A stretch of 64,000 bases of DNA from JBBIMS01 sp964531645. Lineage in GTDB: Bacteria; Acidobacteriota; Aminicenantia; JBFLYD01; JBBIMS01. The notes under the pieces were generated by a model. That model was not told the DNA's origin and did no database searches. It saw only the letters and a program-made list of their open reading frames with translations. This document shows, in pieces, positions 1-8,665 of this stretch. Both the position numbers and the translations under genes were made by a program. The stretch's first letter is position 1. Every line of letters starts with the position of its first letter. The stretch is taken from assembly GCA_964531645.1 (NCBI GenBank), contig CAZHEF010000004.1:1-64000 (forward strand), in the 5' to 3' direction.

Positions 1-93
1 TTCCCTAACAATTTCTTTGATAGAGTTTTCTTTTTAGAGGATGGAAAGATTGATTCTGCAGGGGAGGGGATAAGGCACAGAGCCACAAAGTAG
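1..93 (+). CDS. 3' end of a truncated ORF (possible ABC-type ATPase tail)
   Basis: Frame 1 is open from the window edge to a TAG at 91-93, giving about 30 residues. The stretch DRVFFLEDGKI resembles the end of ABC-type ATPase domains, where a D-R-hydrophobic-L-x-x-G-x-I pattern is common. This is a weak resemblance over a short fragment, and the rest of the gene lies outside the window. It could also be a chance open frame. Confidence 0.3.
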   Translation, partial: FPNNFFDRVFFLEDGKIDSAGEGIRHRATK

Positions 94-193
94 AAAAGGC
101 AAGCCAATTCTTCTTCGTAGTGGGGAAAAATAATTGAATGACCATTACTAAATTACAATACCCAATGTTTCATACTACGAGCGAAAAGCTGAA

Positions 194-346
194 CAGCCAA
201 ATGGCTAAATGGCAAAAAGTCAATAAGCAATGAGTTATGAGCTATGAGCCAGCTCCTGAAGTCGTCTTGCAAGTCTCGCTTGCCCAGCCTTCGCATTTCA
301 TTCACTCTGCATTTTGAAATCTTCAATTTTTAATTTCCAATCCAAC
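194..346. repeat. Degenerate 7-bp period tandem repeats
   Basis: The spacer before the first lipoprotein gene contains two heptad-phased blocks. In 194-256 successive 7-mers resemble each other (for example AATGAGT then TATGAGC, twice). In 312-346 the 7-mers follow an ATYTTCA/ATTTTTA pattern. The sequence in between is also weakly 7-periodic. No gene was seen in 94-412. The same period recurs in other spacers of the window. Confidence 0.65.
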
Positions 347-412
347 GCGGGGAAAAACACCAGTTGTTGACATGGTGGAAATGAAATGATAACTTATCTG
401 AAGGAGGTTTGA

Positions 413-1018
413 ATGAAAAAGATTTTAATTTTTATTTTGGGCGCTCTGCTGATCTTCACATTTTCCTGCAAAAGACAGACAAAGGAGGCAAAGGAACTTG
501 AGAAAGCTGTTAAAGGTATCGAGGAATGGGGAAAGGCAATGGAACAAACAGCGAAACAGATGGAAAAGACAAAAGGAAAAATAGAGGCGATTGACTTTAG
601 AATTTTGAAAGAGTTACTCCCTGACATCAAGGGATGGGAAAAAAGAAATCCGAGGGGAGAAAAGACTGCTTTTGGGCAATTTGGAATTTCCAATGCAGAG
701 GCTGAGTATGCTCTTGGAGAAGCTGAGATTACAATTAAAATTACTGACACTGCTGGATATTCTATGATGATTGCTCCCATTTCAATGTTCATCCAGAGTG
801 GATATGAGGAAGAAGATGAGGAGCATTATAAAAAGACAACAACAGTTAAAGGATTTTCTGCCATTGAAGAGTTCTATCCTTCCCAGAAAAGAGGGAGTTT
901 GACAGTGATAGTAAAAAATAGATTTATTGTTGAAGCAGAAGGAAAGAATATTGAGAAAGCAAACACACTGCACGATTTCGTCAACACAGTTGATCTCAAG
1001 AAACTCGAATCTTTGTAA
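413..1018 (+). CDS. Predicted lipoprotein of unknown function
   Basis: This 201-aa protein begins with a lysine-rich n-region, a hydrophobic core and a lipobox ending at Cys19 (FTFSC), so it is probably a membrane-anchored lipoprotein facing the periplasm. Residues 20-60 are rich in K/E/Q and likely form a helix or coiled coil. The remainder (about 65-200) looks like a compact alpha/beta domain with no motif I recognise. A good Shine-Dalgarno (GGAGG) lies 7 nt before the ATG. The sir2-like gene starts 3 nt after its stop, so the two are probably co-transcribed. The function is unknown. Confidence 0.85.
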   Translation: MKKILIFILGALLIFTFSCKRQTKEAKELEKAVKGIEEWGKAMEQTAKQMEKTKGKIEAIDFRILKELLPDIKGWEKRNPRGEKTAFGQFGISNAEAEYALGEAEITIKITDTAGYSMMIAPISMFIQSGYEEEDEEHYKKTTTVKGFSAIEEFYPSQKRGSLTVIVKNRFIVEAEGKNIEKANTLHDFVNTVDLKKLESL

Positions 1019-1020
1019 GG

Positions 1021-1752
1021 ATGGTTTTTGAAGAGTTAATTATTTCTTTAAGAAAAGCAAAAAAGGTTTCAGTTCTTACGGGTGCAGGAATTTCTGCAGA
1101 AAGCGGAATCCCTACTTTCAGAGGAGAGGAGGGGCTATGGAAGAAGTACAGAGCAGAAGACCTTGCAACTCCATATGCATTTGCCAAAGAACCTGCTCTT
1201 GTATGGGAATGGTATAACTGGAGAAGGGAGATAATTGGAAAAACAGAACCCAATAAGGGTCATATAACAATAGCCAAATGGGAGAATTTATTCCCCTACT
1301 TCTGGGTTATAACTCAGAATATTGATGGATTGCACAGACTGGCGGGCTCAAAAAATATTGTTGAACTCCACGGAAACATATGGAAGGTAAGATGCACAAG
1401 AGAAGGAACCATAAAGGAAAATAGGGATATTCCCCTTAAAGAGATTCCTCCTAATTGTGAGAATTGCGGTGCACTCCTCAGACCTCATGTTGTCTGGTTT
1501 GGCGAATCCCTTGCAAGAGAAGATATTGAAATGGCAGAGGAAATATCTCTATCATCAGATGTTATGTTTGTAATAGGGACATCATCAGTTGTTTATCCTG
1601 CTGCCTCATTACCCTTTCTAACAAAAAGAAGGGGAGGAATAATTGTGGAGGTTAACATATCAGAGACTCCTCTGACCTCCTATGCGGATTTCTTTTTCAA
1701 AGGGAAGGCAGGAGAAATTCTTCCTGAGATAGATTCAAAGCTAAATGGATAA
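1021..1752 (+). CDS. cobB: Sir2-family NAD-dependent protein deacylase (class III type)
   Basis: Sirtuin of 243 aa that removes acyl groups from protein lysines using NAD. It has the NAD-binding GAGISAESGIPTFRG (21-35), TQNIDGLH (98-105) and the catalytic His117 in ELHGN. Tyr65 and Arg68 in WEWYNWRR match the Y-x-x-R pair that marks class III sirtuins with desuccinylase/demalonylase activity, so a preference for acidic acyl groups is likely. The zinc site looks incomplete: only Cys125, Cys146 and Cys149 are present instead of two CxxC pairs. The ATG follows the lipoprotein stop by 2 nt without its own clear Shine-Dalgarno, and the gene overlaps radC by 8 bp, so translational coupling is likely. 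Confidence 0.93.
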   Translation: MVFEELIISLRKAKKVSVLTGAGISAESGIPTFRGEEGLWKKYRAEDLATPYAFAKEPALVWEWYNWRREIIGKTEPNKGHITIAKWENLFPYFWVITQNIDGLHRLAGSKNIVELHGNIWKVRCTREGTIKENRDIPLKEIPPNCENCGALLRPHVVWFGESLAREDIEMAEEISLSSDVMFVIGTSSVVYPAASLPFLTKRRGGIIVEVNISETPLTSYADFFFKGKAGEILPEIDSKLNG

Positions 1753-2443
1753 GATTGATATAAAAAAAGCCCGAATAAAAGACCTCCCAAAGGATGAGAG
1801 ACCAAGGGAGAGACTTGAAAAGAAGGGAGTGGTTGCCCTTTCTGATGCAGAACTTCTTGCAATTCTAATAAGGACAGGGACAAAGGAGGCTTCGGCCCTT
1901 GACCTTGCAAAAGGGCTTATCAGCAAAGCAGGAGGATTGGGAAAACTCCTTTCAATGGATTTCAAAGAACTTTCAAGGATAAAGGGCATAGGAAAGTCAA
2001 AAGCTGCATCCATATTAGCTTCAGTTGAACTTGGAAGAAGATCTATGAGAGAGAAAGGGATAGAGAAGATAAAAATTAAAGGTCCAGAGGATGTTTTCTC
2101 TTTCCTTTTTCCCAGGTTCAAGGGTGCGAAGAATGAGAAATTTGGTATCCTTGTTCTTGATACAAAAAATCATATAAAGTCTGAAAAAATCATTTCTGAG
2201 GGAGACCTTCAAGCAAGCATTGTCAATACAAGAGAAATATTTCATTATGCCATCATTGAGCTTGCTGCCTCAATAATTCTTTTTCACAACCATCCCTCTG
2301 GTGACCCTACACCCAGTGATTACGATAAAGAAGTCACCAAGAAGGCTGTCTCAGCGGGGAAAATAATGGGGATAGAAGTTCTCGATCACATAATAATTGG
2401 CGATGGATTTTACTATTCTTTTAAGGAGAAGGGAGGGATTTAA
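1745..2443 (+). CDS. radC: RadC-family JAB/MPN domain protein
   Basis: RadC homologue of 232 aa, full length. The N-terminal part (about 1-100) has a UPF0758-type helix-hairpin-helix region (RIKGIGKSKAASILA). The C-terminal JAMM metallo-domain carries HNHPSGDPTPSDYD near residue 180, preceded by the usual HYAIIELAASIILFHNH context. Despite the name, a direct repair role is not established for the family. It overlaps the 3' end of the sirtuin gene by 8 bp, which places sirtuin and RadC in one transcript with the upstream lipoprotein. Confidence 0.93.
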   Translation: MDKIDIKKARIKDLPKDERPRERLEKKGVVALSDAELLAILIRTGTKEASALDLAKGLISKAGGLGKLLSMDFKELSRIKGIGKSKAASILASVELGRRSMREKGIEKIKIKGPEDVFSFLFPRFKGAKNEKFGILVLDTKNHIKSEKIISEGDLQASIVNTREIFHYAIIELAASIILFHNHPSGDPTPSDYDKEVTKKAVSAGKIMGIEVLDHIIIGDGFYYSFKEKGGI

Positions 2444-2445
2444 AG

Positions 2446-2660
2446 ATTGGAAATTGAAAATTGAAAAATGAGAGAAATTCAGAGGAGTTTTAAGAACTGT
2501 TATTAGACCAGTGGGGGAATTGCAAAACTGAAATTGAAATTAGCTTTATCTATAATTATTGCGAAGGAAGGAAAAAAATAGCAAAAGGAATTGAATTAAA
2601 AAATGCAAATTTTCAACTTAAAATTTGCAATTTTCATTTTACAATTTTGTATTTTATCTA
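2446..2660. repeat. AT-rich spacer with 7-bp period repeats
   Basis: Immediately after radC, 2446-2473 consists of heptads related to ATTGAAA (ATTGGAA, then ATTGAAA twice, then AATGAGA). Near 2620-2655 a second block reads as TTGCAAT/TTTCATT/TTACAAT-like heptads. No coding capacity was seen here. The spacer separates convergent genes (radC on plus, MBL hydrolase on minus). Confidence 0.6.
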
Positions 2661-2674
2661 TAAGCCTGGAGCTT

Positions 2675-3529
2675 TTATCCATAAAGCTTTTTTCTTCTTG
2701 CTTCAAGGAGTTGATTCTCCTTTCCAATAAATTCAGCAGCTGTTAAGACTTTGATTCCTCTTTCCTCTCCAAATTCAATTACATCCTCCATTAATTCCTT
2801 CCATTTTAGATCTCTCAGCAAATGATGGTCAATAATGACACACTTCATCTCTTCAATTTCCATTATTTTTCTTAAATTCTCAATGGATATTTTAAGATCT
2901 TGCATTTCAAAAGCTTTTCCTAAAAGATAAGAGAGAGGACCATCAATATAGATTATCTCGGGCTTTTTTGAAAGAATAAAAGATATTTGCTCCCCTCTAC
3001 AAGGACCCTGAACATCTGATGTGAAGAGGAATGAGCTACCATCAGACTCAACAAATACCTCAATCACATATCCAAGTTTTGGAGATACTCCGTGGGTAAC
3101 AGGGTTTGAAAAGGAGATTTTAACATCGGAAAAATTAAAATTTTTTCCATCTGCGGAGATGGGCTCTAAATTGAGCCCTTTTAATATTCTTAAAAAGTTA
3201 TCAGCTCTCCCCCATTGACTCCTGTTAATCATTTGCTCCCAATCTTTGAATAGTAGCTTTTTCCCTTTCAGAAGTTCCGCCAACTTTGGATTATAATGGT
3301 CGTAATGGTAGTGGGTTATTATAACCACATCGGAAATTTTTAAAAATTCCTTTATCCTTTCCATATCTTCATTCATTTTTTTAATTTCCTCTTCATGGGG
3401 AGGGAGTCCATCCCTCATTTGACCAAGGGCTACTCCTGGATCTATTATAATTTTCAAACCATCTGTTTCTATAAAAGTCGCCATACTCCTTGTTCCCATT
3501 GAGTCTGAGGAAAGAGGAAGAATCTTCAT
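2675..3529 (-). CDS. MBL-fold metallo-hydrolase
   Basis: Metallo-beta-lactamase-fold protein of 284 aa. The metal-binding motif is THYHYDHYN with His73, His75, Asp77 and His78; further ligands are likely in PVTHG and FTSDVQG. It resembles conserved MBL hydrolases of bacteria and archaea whose substrates are mostly unknown. A strong Shine-Dalgarno (AAGGAG) precedes the start by 5 nt, and the upstream region is shared with the divergent C1 peptidase gene. There is no signal peptide, so it is cytoplasmic. The substrate cannot be predicted. Confidence 0.85.
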   Translation of the reverse strand: MKILPLSSDSMGTRSMATFIETDGLKIIIDPGVALGQMRDGLPPHEEEIKKMNEDMERIKEFLKISDVVIITHYHYDHYNPKLAELLKGKKLLFKDWEQMINRSQWGRADNFLRILKGLNLEPISADGKNFNFSDVKISFSNPVTHGVSPKLGYVIEVFVESDGSSFLFTSDVQGPCRGEQISFILSKKPEIIYIDGPLSYLLGKAFEMQDLKISIENLRKIMEIEEMKCVIIDHHLLRDLKWKELMEDVIEFGEERGIKVLTAAEFIGKENQLLEARRKKLYG

Positions 3530-3632
3530 TTAAACTCCTTTTTAATAATAGCACTAAAAGTCGCATATGCCAATTGTTTATTTAAAAGTTATATGATTTA
3601 ATATTAACCTGATTAATTTTATGGAGGTTTGC

Positions 3633-4928
3633 ATGAAAGTTTTAAAATTATTCTTACCCATTTTAATTGGATTATTCCTTTTTGGAGGGCTTTTTGGAAG
3701 CGATGGAAAGGAAGTTCCAAAAAAAGATAGGGCGTATTATAAGAAGAAATACGAAGATCCAGTGATAAAGGAAATGGAAGAGGCAAATAAAAAGAGGAAG
3801 GAAGAAGCTGAAAAGTTAACTTCAGAAATAAGGAAGAGACAGGAGGAAGAGGCAAAAAAGGAAGAGAAAAAGGTTTTAAGCTTTGATTTTTTAAATGTGA
3901 AAAAGCCCGATTCCCCTGATGTTTTTAAAAAATCTTTCCATTTTCCTCCTGTAGCTCAGTATCTGACAGGGACATGCTGGAGTTTCTCAACAACATCCTT
4001 TCTTGAGTCAGAGGTTTATAGAATCTATGGGAAGAAGATAAAATTGTCGGAGATGTTTACTGTTTACTGCGAATATCTTGAAAAAGCCCTGGGATTTGTA
4101 AGGGAAAGAGGGAATGTCTTTCTTGGAGAAGGTTCAGAGTCAGATGCAGTAACAAGGATTATGAAAGAATATGGTGCCATGCCTGCAGAGGTTTATCCTG
4201 GTATTCTATCTCCTGAAGAAAGGCACGACCACTCTGAAATGTTTGAAAAGATCGAAAAATTATTGAACTTCATAAAAGCTAATAATTACTGGGATGAAGA
4301 GGAGGTTATTGAACATATAAAGGTTATTTTAAATAAATACATGGGTAAACCTCCGGAAAAATTTGTCTACGAGGGGAATGAGTATACTCCAAAAACTTTC
4401 CTTTCAGAATTTTTGAAGATCAACCCAGATGATTATGTTTCTTTCATGTCAACTCTTTCTATCCCATTTTATACAAAAGGAGAATTCAAAGTTCCTGACA
4501 ACTGGTGGCACAGCAAGGATTATCACAATGTCCCCCTTGATGAGTTTTACAGAATAATAAAAAATTCAATTTTGAATGGATATACCATTGCAATAGGTGG
4601 AGATGTTTCAGAGCCAGGGTACAATGGATTTGAGGATTCTGCAATAGTCCCGACCTTCGACGTTCCTCCTGAATATATAGATCAGAGCTCAAGGGAATTC
4701 AGATTTTATAACACCACATCCACTGATGACCATGGAGTTCATCTTGTTGGATACACAAAAATCGATAAATGGGACTGGTTCCTTATAAAGGACTCAGCAA
4801 GAAGCTCAAGATGGGGAAAGTTCGAAGGATATTATTTCTATAGGGAAGACTATATAAAACTGAAAATGCTCTCCTTCATGATTCACAAAGATGCGGTTAA
4901 GGATGTCCTGAAAAAATTTAAAGATTAA
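3633..4928 (+). CDS. Secreted C1 (papain/bleomycin-hydrolase-like) cysteine peptidase
   Basis: The start at 3633 is preferred because GGAGG lies 5 nt upstream and it gives a clean signal peptide (MKVLKLFLPILIGLFLFGGLFG). A charged helical linker follows (about 25-80). The catalytic Cys115 is in TGTCWSFST. The catalytic His is in DDHGVHLVGYT, and the third position is Asp in LIKDSARSSRWG rather than the Asn of papain; the Lys-Asp-Ser form is, as far as I recall, normal in this bacterial C1 subgroup. It probably degrades peptides in the periplasm or outside the cell. It is transcribed divergently from the MBL gene and convergently with the patatin. Confidence 0.88.
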   Translation: MKVLKLFLPILIGLFLFGGLFGSDGKEVPKKDRAYYKKKYEDPVIKEMEEANKKRKEEAEKLTSEIRKRQEEEAKKEEKKVLSFDFLNVKKPDSPDVFKKSFHFPPVAQYLTGTCWSFSTTSFLESEVYRIYGKKIKLSEMFTVYCEYLEKALGFVRERGNVFLGEGSESDAVTRIMKEYGAMPAEVYPGILSPEERHDHSEMFEKIEKLLNFIKANNYWDEEEVIEHIKVILNKYMGKPPEKFVYEGNEYTPKTFLSEFLKINPDDYVSFMSTLSIPFYTKGEFKVPDNWWHSKDYHNVPLDEFYRIIKNSILNGYTIAIGGDVSEPGYNGFEDSAIVPTFDVPPEYIDQSSREFRFYNTTSTDDHGVHLVGYTKIDKWDWFLIKDSARSSRWGKFEGYYFYREDYIKLKMLSFMIHKDAVKDVLKKFKD

Positions 4929-4936
4929 AGAATAGT

Positions 4937-5740
4937 TCAGGAGAAAAATTTTCTTTTAATCTTTTCAAAAAGAGAGGGTTTTAAAAGTTCCATAATTGCG
5001 GGGAATGCTCTTCTTCCCGCTTCCTCACCCCTTCTGAAAAGCTCTTCTGCCTGGGAAAATTCATAGGAGTTAAGACCTGAAAGATCAGGAATAATATCCA
5101 CATCACCTTTTTCAGAGCTTTCCGCAATTTTCCTTACAATCATATCATGAGTGTTAAGAAGAATTTTGAACAAGTTATCCGCCTTTCTATTTTCAGTCCC
5201 TGGAAATAATTTCACAGCTATGACAAAATCGCATCCTAACTCTTTACAAACCTTTACAGGCACTATATTCCTCAATCCTCCATCCACAAGAACCCTGCCC
5301 TTCCATTCCACAGGAATGAAAATTCCTGGAATAGAACAACTTGCCTGAACAGCAAGCCCAAGGTCTCCTTCTCTAAAAACAACCTCTTCTCCACTCTCTA
5401 TGTCAACTGCAATCGCCGCATAGGGAATTTTAAGGTCTTTTACCTCATTTTTTCCCAGATGGAGTTCAACAAATTTTTTAATATAGGAACCATCCAGCAA
5501 ACCTTTTTTTGGAAAGACTACCTTTCCTAAGACTTTCCATGAGAGATTTCTACCAATCTCCCACATCCCTCTCCAGTCATAACCACTGGCAAGAAAAGCT
5601 CCCACAAGGGAACCCACACTTGTTCCAGCGACACAATCAATCTTAATTCCTCTCTCCTGAAGAACTTTTATAACTCCTAAATGGGCAAATCCAAGAACTG
5701 CACCTCCACTTAAAGCAAGACCTATTTTGATTTTACCCAT
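4937..5740 (-). CDS. Patatin-like phospholipase
   Basis: Patatin-family serine acyl-hydrolase of 267 aa, RssA-like in size. The oxyanion loop is SGGAVLG (11-17), the nucleophile Ser41 is in AGTSVGS, and the dyad Asp is in VDGGLRNIVPV. It probably cleaves fatty acids from membrane lipids. No signal peptide is visible. The ATG lacks a Shine-Dalgarno; an AT-rich TATAAA/CATTAT stretch lies just upstream, so translation may start from a short or absent leader. Its 3' end faces the C1 peptidase gene with an 8-bp gap. Confidence 0.9.
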   Translation of the reverse strand: MGKIKIGLALSGGAVLGFAHLGVIKVLQERGIKIDCVAGTSVGSLVGAFLASGYDWRGMWEIGRNLSWKVLGKVVFPKKGLLDGSYIKKFVELHLGKNEVKDLKIPYAAIAVDIESGEEVVFREGDLGLAVQASCSIPGIFIPVEWKGRVLVDGGLRNIVPVKVCKELGCDFVIAVKLFPGTENRKADNLFKILLNTHDMIVRKIAESSEKGDVDIIPDLSGLNSYEFSQAEELFRRGEEAGRRAFPAIMELLKPSLFEKIKRKFFS

Positions 5741-5899
5741 AATAGATAATGTTATTTTATATAAGGAAGAAAATCAATCTTAATAAAGAATTAATAGAGC
5801 TCCTTAACTTTCAATGAGAATATTAAAAAGTCACAAAATGGTTGAAGGAAAATTGAAAATTTTAAATTACAACTCTTTGAAAGGATGGCTCAGATGTTG

Positions 5900-5969
5900 G
5901 CTGTAAGCTTGTAGCCTGTAGCATGAAGCATTGGTTATTGGAATTTGGTTATTGGTCATTGGTTATTCA
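5900..5969. repeat. Ten in-phase degenerate heptamers
   Basis: Ten successive 7-mers run in one phase without interruption. The first four are variants of GCTTGTA (5900-5927) and the next six are variants of TTATTGG (5928-5969), so the unit changes while the period stays 7 bp. The 5741-6044 spacer holds no gene that I can see. The pattern resembles the heptameric short tandem repeats known from some cyanobacterial genomes. Confidence 0.75.
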
Positions 5970-6044
5970 CATTCTCTGTTTCATATTTATCGATTATATT
6001 TCTGCTTAAGATAAACCTTAAAATTCAGCAAACTTTTTCGTGAA

Positions 6045-7865
6045 TTACTTCAATTCCTTTATTACAAATTCAAGATCAAGGGATTTCAGCTTTTCAGGAG
6101 ATGGTTTTGTTGACTTTGGATCCCAACCTCTTTCCTTATAATATTCATCCATAGCTTTATTGAATTCCTCACGATTAAGAACAGCTCCTTTCCTTGGTCC
6201 AACAGTGAGAGGTTCTTCGAAAAATCTGTCAGGGATTGTATCATCCTCCCTTCTGAAACCTTCCCTGTAGTTGAACGCCTTCTCAAGATTGAAAATTCTT
6301 TCTCCCGCTTTTACATATTCTTCTTCAGACCAGTCAAAACCTGTTATTGCACTGAGGAGTTCCCTTATAAGACCCTGTCTGAATCCTCCCTGGGCAAATC
6401 TACATAATCCAAGGGAGTCGTTCATGGCACCGAGATTTTGAGCCCTTGGATTGTGTCCGTTAAGATGGCAGGCGCCTCTGTTGGCAGTAGCATAGCAAAC
6501 ACCCTGAGTTAAAGAAACATGAACATTCCAGGCAGCAAGCTCATGACCCTTTACATGGATTGCAAATTTGGCAGAATCCCTTCCAATTTTTTCTGACAAT
6601 CTTTTTACTCCTTTTGATGCAAGGTCACCTATTCCATCCCTCATTGCAATTTTTCTGACCATTTGAAGAATTGCAGGAACATCTCCCCATTTCAAGTCAA
6701 TTCCATCAAGGAAGGCTGAATCTATGTATCCTTTTTCGTAAGCTTCCATTAAGAATCCAATTACATTACCTGTTGAGATCTGGTCAAGACCGTAATCGTC
6801 CACATCGTAAATTTCTTTCATCAATCCTTCAAGGTCTGAGACAAACAAATTTGCTCCCATCATTGTTCCTGTCTCATACTCTGGACCATCATGGACAAGT
6901 TCTGAATATGGACCAGTTCTTACAACTCCAGATTTTTTGCATGCAAGAGGGCAACAGTAACAGGCAAAATCCCTTATCCATATTTTTTGCTCTGCTGATA
7001 TTCCTCCAATTTTATCAGCATGGATGAAAGTCCCTTCTCTGAAATTTTTTACAGCCTGAGAGCCAGCATCTGATGATGAAATTATTGCTGAGGCTGTTCC
7101 ATATCTTCTCCAGTTTTCTGTGTATGGTGTCCCTTTGAATCCATTCCTTGCTTCTTCAAGGAGTTGTAAAAATCTTTTGTGGTCAGCAACAGAAGGAATT
7201 TTTGTCCCTTTTACTGCCATTGCCTTTAAATTCTTTGAACCCATTACACATCCAGTTCCGCCTCTTCCTGCAGCCCTTGCAGCTGTATTTATTATGCAAG
7301 CGAACTCAACAAGATTTTCACCAGCAGGACCAATGTAACATGACCTGAATCTCCTGTCTCTTAGCTCTTCAATAAATTTTCTGTCAAATTCATCTGTTCC
7401 CATCCCCCAGAACTTTTTTGCATCCCTTATCTCAACTTTGTCATCTTCAATCAAAATATAAACAGGAGAATTTGCTTTTCCAGTTATAACAATTCCATCA
7501 TATCCAGCAAACCTTATTTCAGGACCAATAAATCCACCCATATTTGAATAACTTATTGTGGAGGCAAAAGGGTATTTTGATTTAATTGGTGATGTATGGG
7601 GAGATTTTGTAACCACGCATGTTCTTGAGGATGAGGGAACTGGAAATCCTGAAAAAGGACCTGGTATAAACATAAGAGGGTTCTCGGGTGACAAAGGATT
7701 AACCCCTGGTTTCCTTAACTTATCCCATAGAATTTTCATTCCGAGACCTCTTCCTCCAACAAGTTTCCTTGCATCTTCAGGAGGGAGAGTTTTTTTCTCA
7801 ATCTTTCCAGATGTTAAGTTAATTTCAAGGATTACTCCATTATAACCAAATAATTTTCCTCCCAT
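6045..7865 (-). CDS. Aldehyde ferredoxin oxidoreductase family protein (copy 1)
   Basis: AOR-family tungsto/molybdo-pterin oxidoreductase of 606 aa, close to the usual length. The N-terminal domain (about 1-210) has the family signatures GGRGLGMKILWD and AAGRGGTGCVMGSKNLKA. The [4Fe-4S] ligands are the Cys cluster in ACYCCPLACKK (about residues 300-310) and a distal Cys in SLGLCRF. The reaction is probably oxidation of an aldehyde, or reduction of the acid, using a low-potential carrier. The upstream four-cluster ferredoxin gene (10 nt away) is the likely electron partner, as in YdhV/YdhY-type pairs. The substrate is unknown. Confidence 0.92.
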   Translation of the reverse strand: MGGKLFGYNGVILEINLTSGKIEKKTLPPEDARKLVGGRGLGMKILWDKLRKPGVNPLSPENPLMFIPGPFSGFPVPSSSRTCVVTKSPHTSPIKSKYPFASTISYSNMGGFIGPEIRFAGYDGIVITGKANSPVYILIEDDKVEIRDAKKFWGMGTDEFDRKFIEELRDRRFRSCYIGPAGENLVEFACIINTAARAAGRGGTGCVMGSKNLKAMAVKGTKIPSVADHKRFLQLLEEARNGFKGTPYTENWRRYGTASAIISSSDAGSQAVKNFREGTFIHADKIGGISAEQKIWIRDFACYCCPLACKKSGVVRTGPYSELVHDGPEYETGTMMGANLFVSDLEGLMKEIYDVDDYGLDQISTGNVIGFLMEAYEKGYIDSAFLDGIDLKWGDVPAILQMVRKIAMRDGIGDLASKGVKRLSEKIGRDSAKFAIHVKGHELAAWNVHVSLTQGVCYATANRGACHLNGHNPRAQNLGAMNDSLGLCRFAQGGFRQGLIRELLSAITGFDWSEEEYVKAGERIFNLEKAFNYREGFRREDDTIPDRFFEEPLTVGPRKGAVLNREEFNKAMDEYYKERGWDPKSTKPSPEKLKSLDLEFVIKELK

Positions 7866-7875
7866 TTTTTCCCTC

Positions 7876-8598
7876 CTATTTACTCTTTTCGTTATAATAC
7901 CAGAGTTTCGTCAATTTTTCCGCAATGTCTTCCACTGAGAATCCGTAATGTCTTCCGTCGAGCCTTCCGACAACATGGGTTAGAGCTCCATAGGAACAGT
8001 ATTTGACACATTGAGGGTCTCCATTGCAAAGAGAGCACATTCTTTCAGGCTTTCCTGTTTGAGGGTTAGGTATTATTGCTCCAATTCTTTTTGTCCTGCA
8101 TGTTTCAGCACAGGAAGCACAACCAATACATCTCTCAAGGTCATTTTTAATTGCAAGAGTCTTTTCATCTCTGTAGAGGGCTTTCCTTCCTGTTTGAGGA
8201 TCTGGCTCAACAGGACATGCTTCAATACACGGGTTATCCCTGCACATTAGACATGTGACAGGAATGTCAACATCTGGATTAAAGGAATAAACTGTAATGT
8301 TCGAATAATGTGGATTCCCCAGACCTAAAAGCTCCTCATCTCCTATTTTTACTTTGTTGTTGAAAGCCGAACAAACAGTTTCGCATGTTCTGCATCCAGT
8401 GCATTTGTTATAATCAACAAGTATCATTGAATAAGTTGGTCTTTCACCCCTCTGGGCAAAGAGTCTTCTTGCAAAAAGAGTTCCAAAAACAATGGCTGAG
8501 CTTCCGATAACTGTTATTTTCAGGAATTCCCTTCTTGAATGTTCTTCCTGAATTAAATTGAAGATGGTTATTTTCGCTTCCTTATTTCTTCCATCCAT
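7876..8598 (-). CDS. Tat-type 4Fe-4S ferredoxin subunit (YdhY/PhsB-like)
   Basis: Electron-transfer subunit of 240 aa with four cysteine clusters, beginning CTGCRTCETVC, then CLMCRDNPCIEACP, CIGCASCAETC and CSLCNGDPQCVKYC. That pattern fits four [4Fe-4S] centres, as in DMSO-reductase-type B subunits. Residues 21-40 (SRREFLK followed by a hydrophobic segment) form a twin-arginine signal, though about 20 residues precede it. A Tat signal on the ferredoxin beside an AOR without its own signal suggests export of the folded complex or membrane anchoring; this is inference. GGAGGTG precedes the ATG. The gene forms an operon with the AOR. Confidence 0.9.
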   Translation of the reverse strand: MDGRNKEAKITIFNLIQEEHSRREFLKITVIGSSAIVFGTLFARRLFAQRGERPTYSMILVDYNKCTGCRTCETVCSAFNNKVKIGDEELLGLGNPHYSNITVYSFNPDVDIPVTCLMCRDNPCIEACPVEPDPQTGRKALYRDEKTLAIKNDLERCIGCASCAETCRTKRIGAIIPNPQTGKPERMCSLCNGDPQCVKYCSYGALTHVVGRLDGRHYGFSVEDIAEKLTKLWYYNEKSK

Positions 8599-8659
8599 TC
8601 TTCACCTCCAGAAATATTTTCCTTGATATGTTAACACCAGAAATGATAAAATTCAACTT

Positions 8660-8665
8660 GGTAAT
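8660..8665. repeat. Left copy of 6-bp target-site duplication
   Basis: GGTAAT directly precedes the element end at 8666, and an identical GGTAAT directly follows the other end at 9059-9064. This indicates a bona fide insertion with a 6-bp duplication. Confidence 0.7.
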
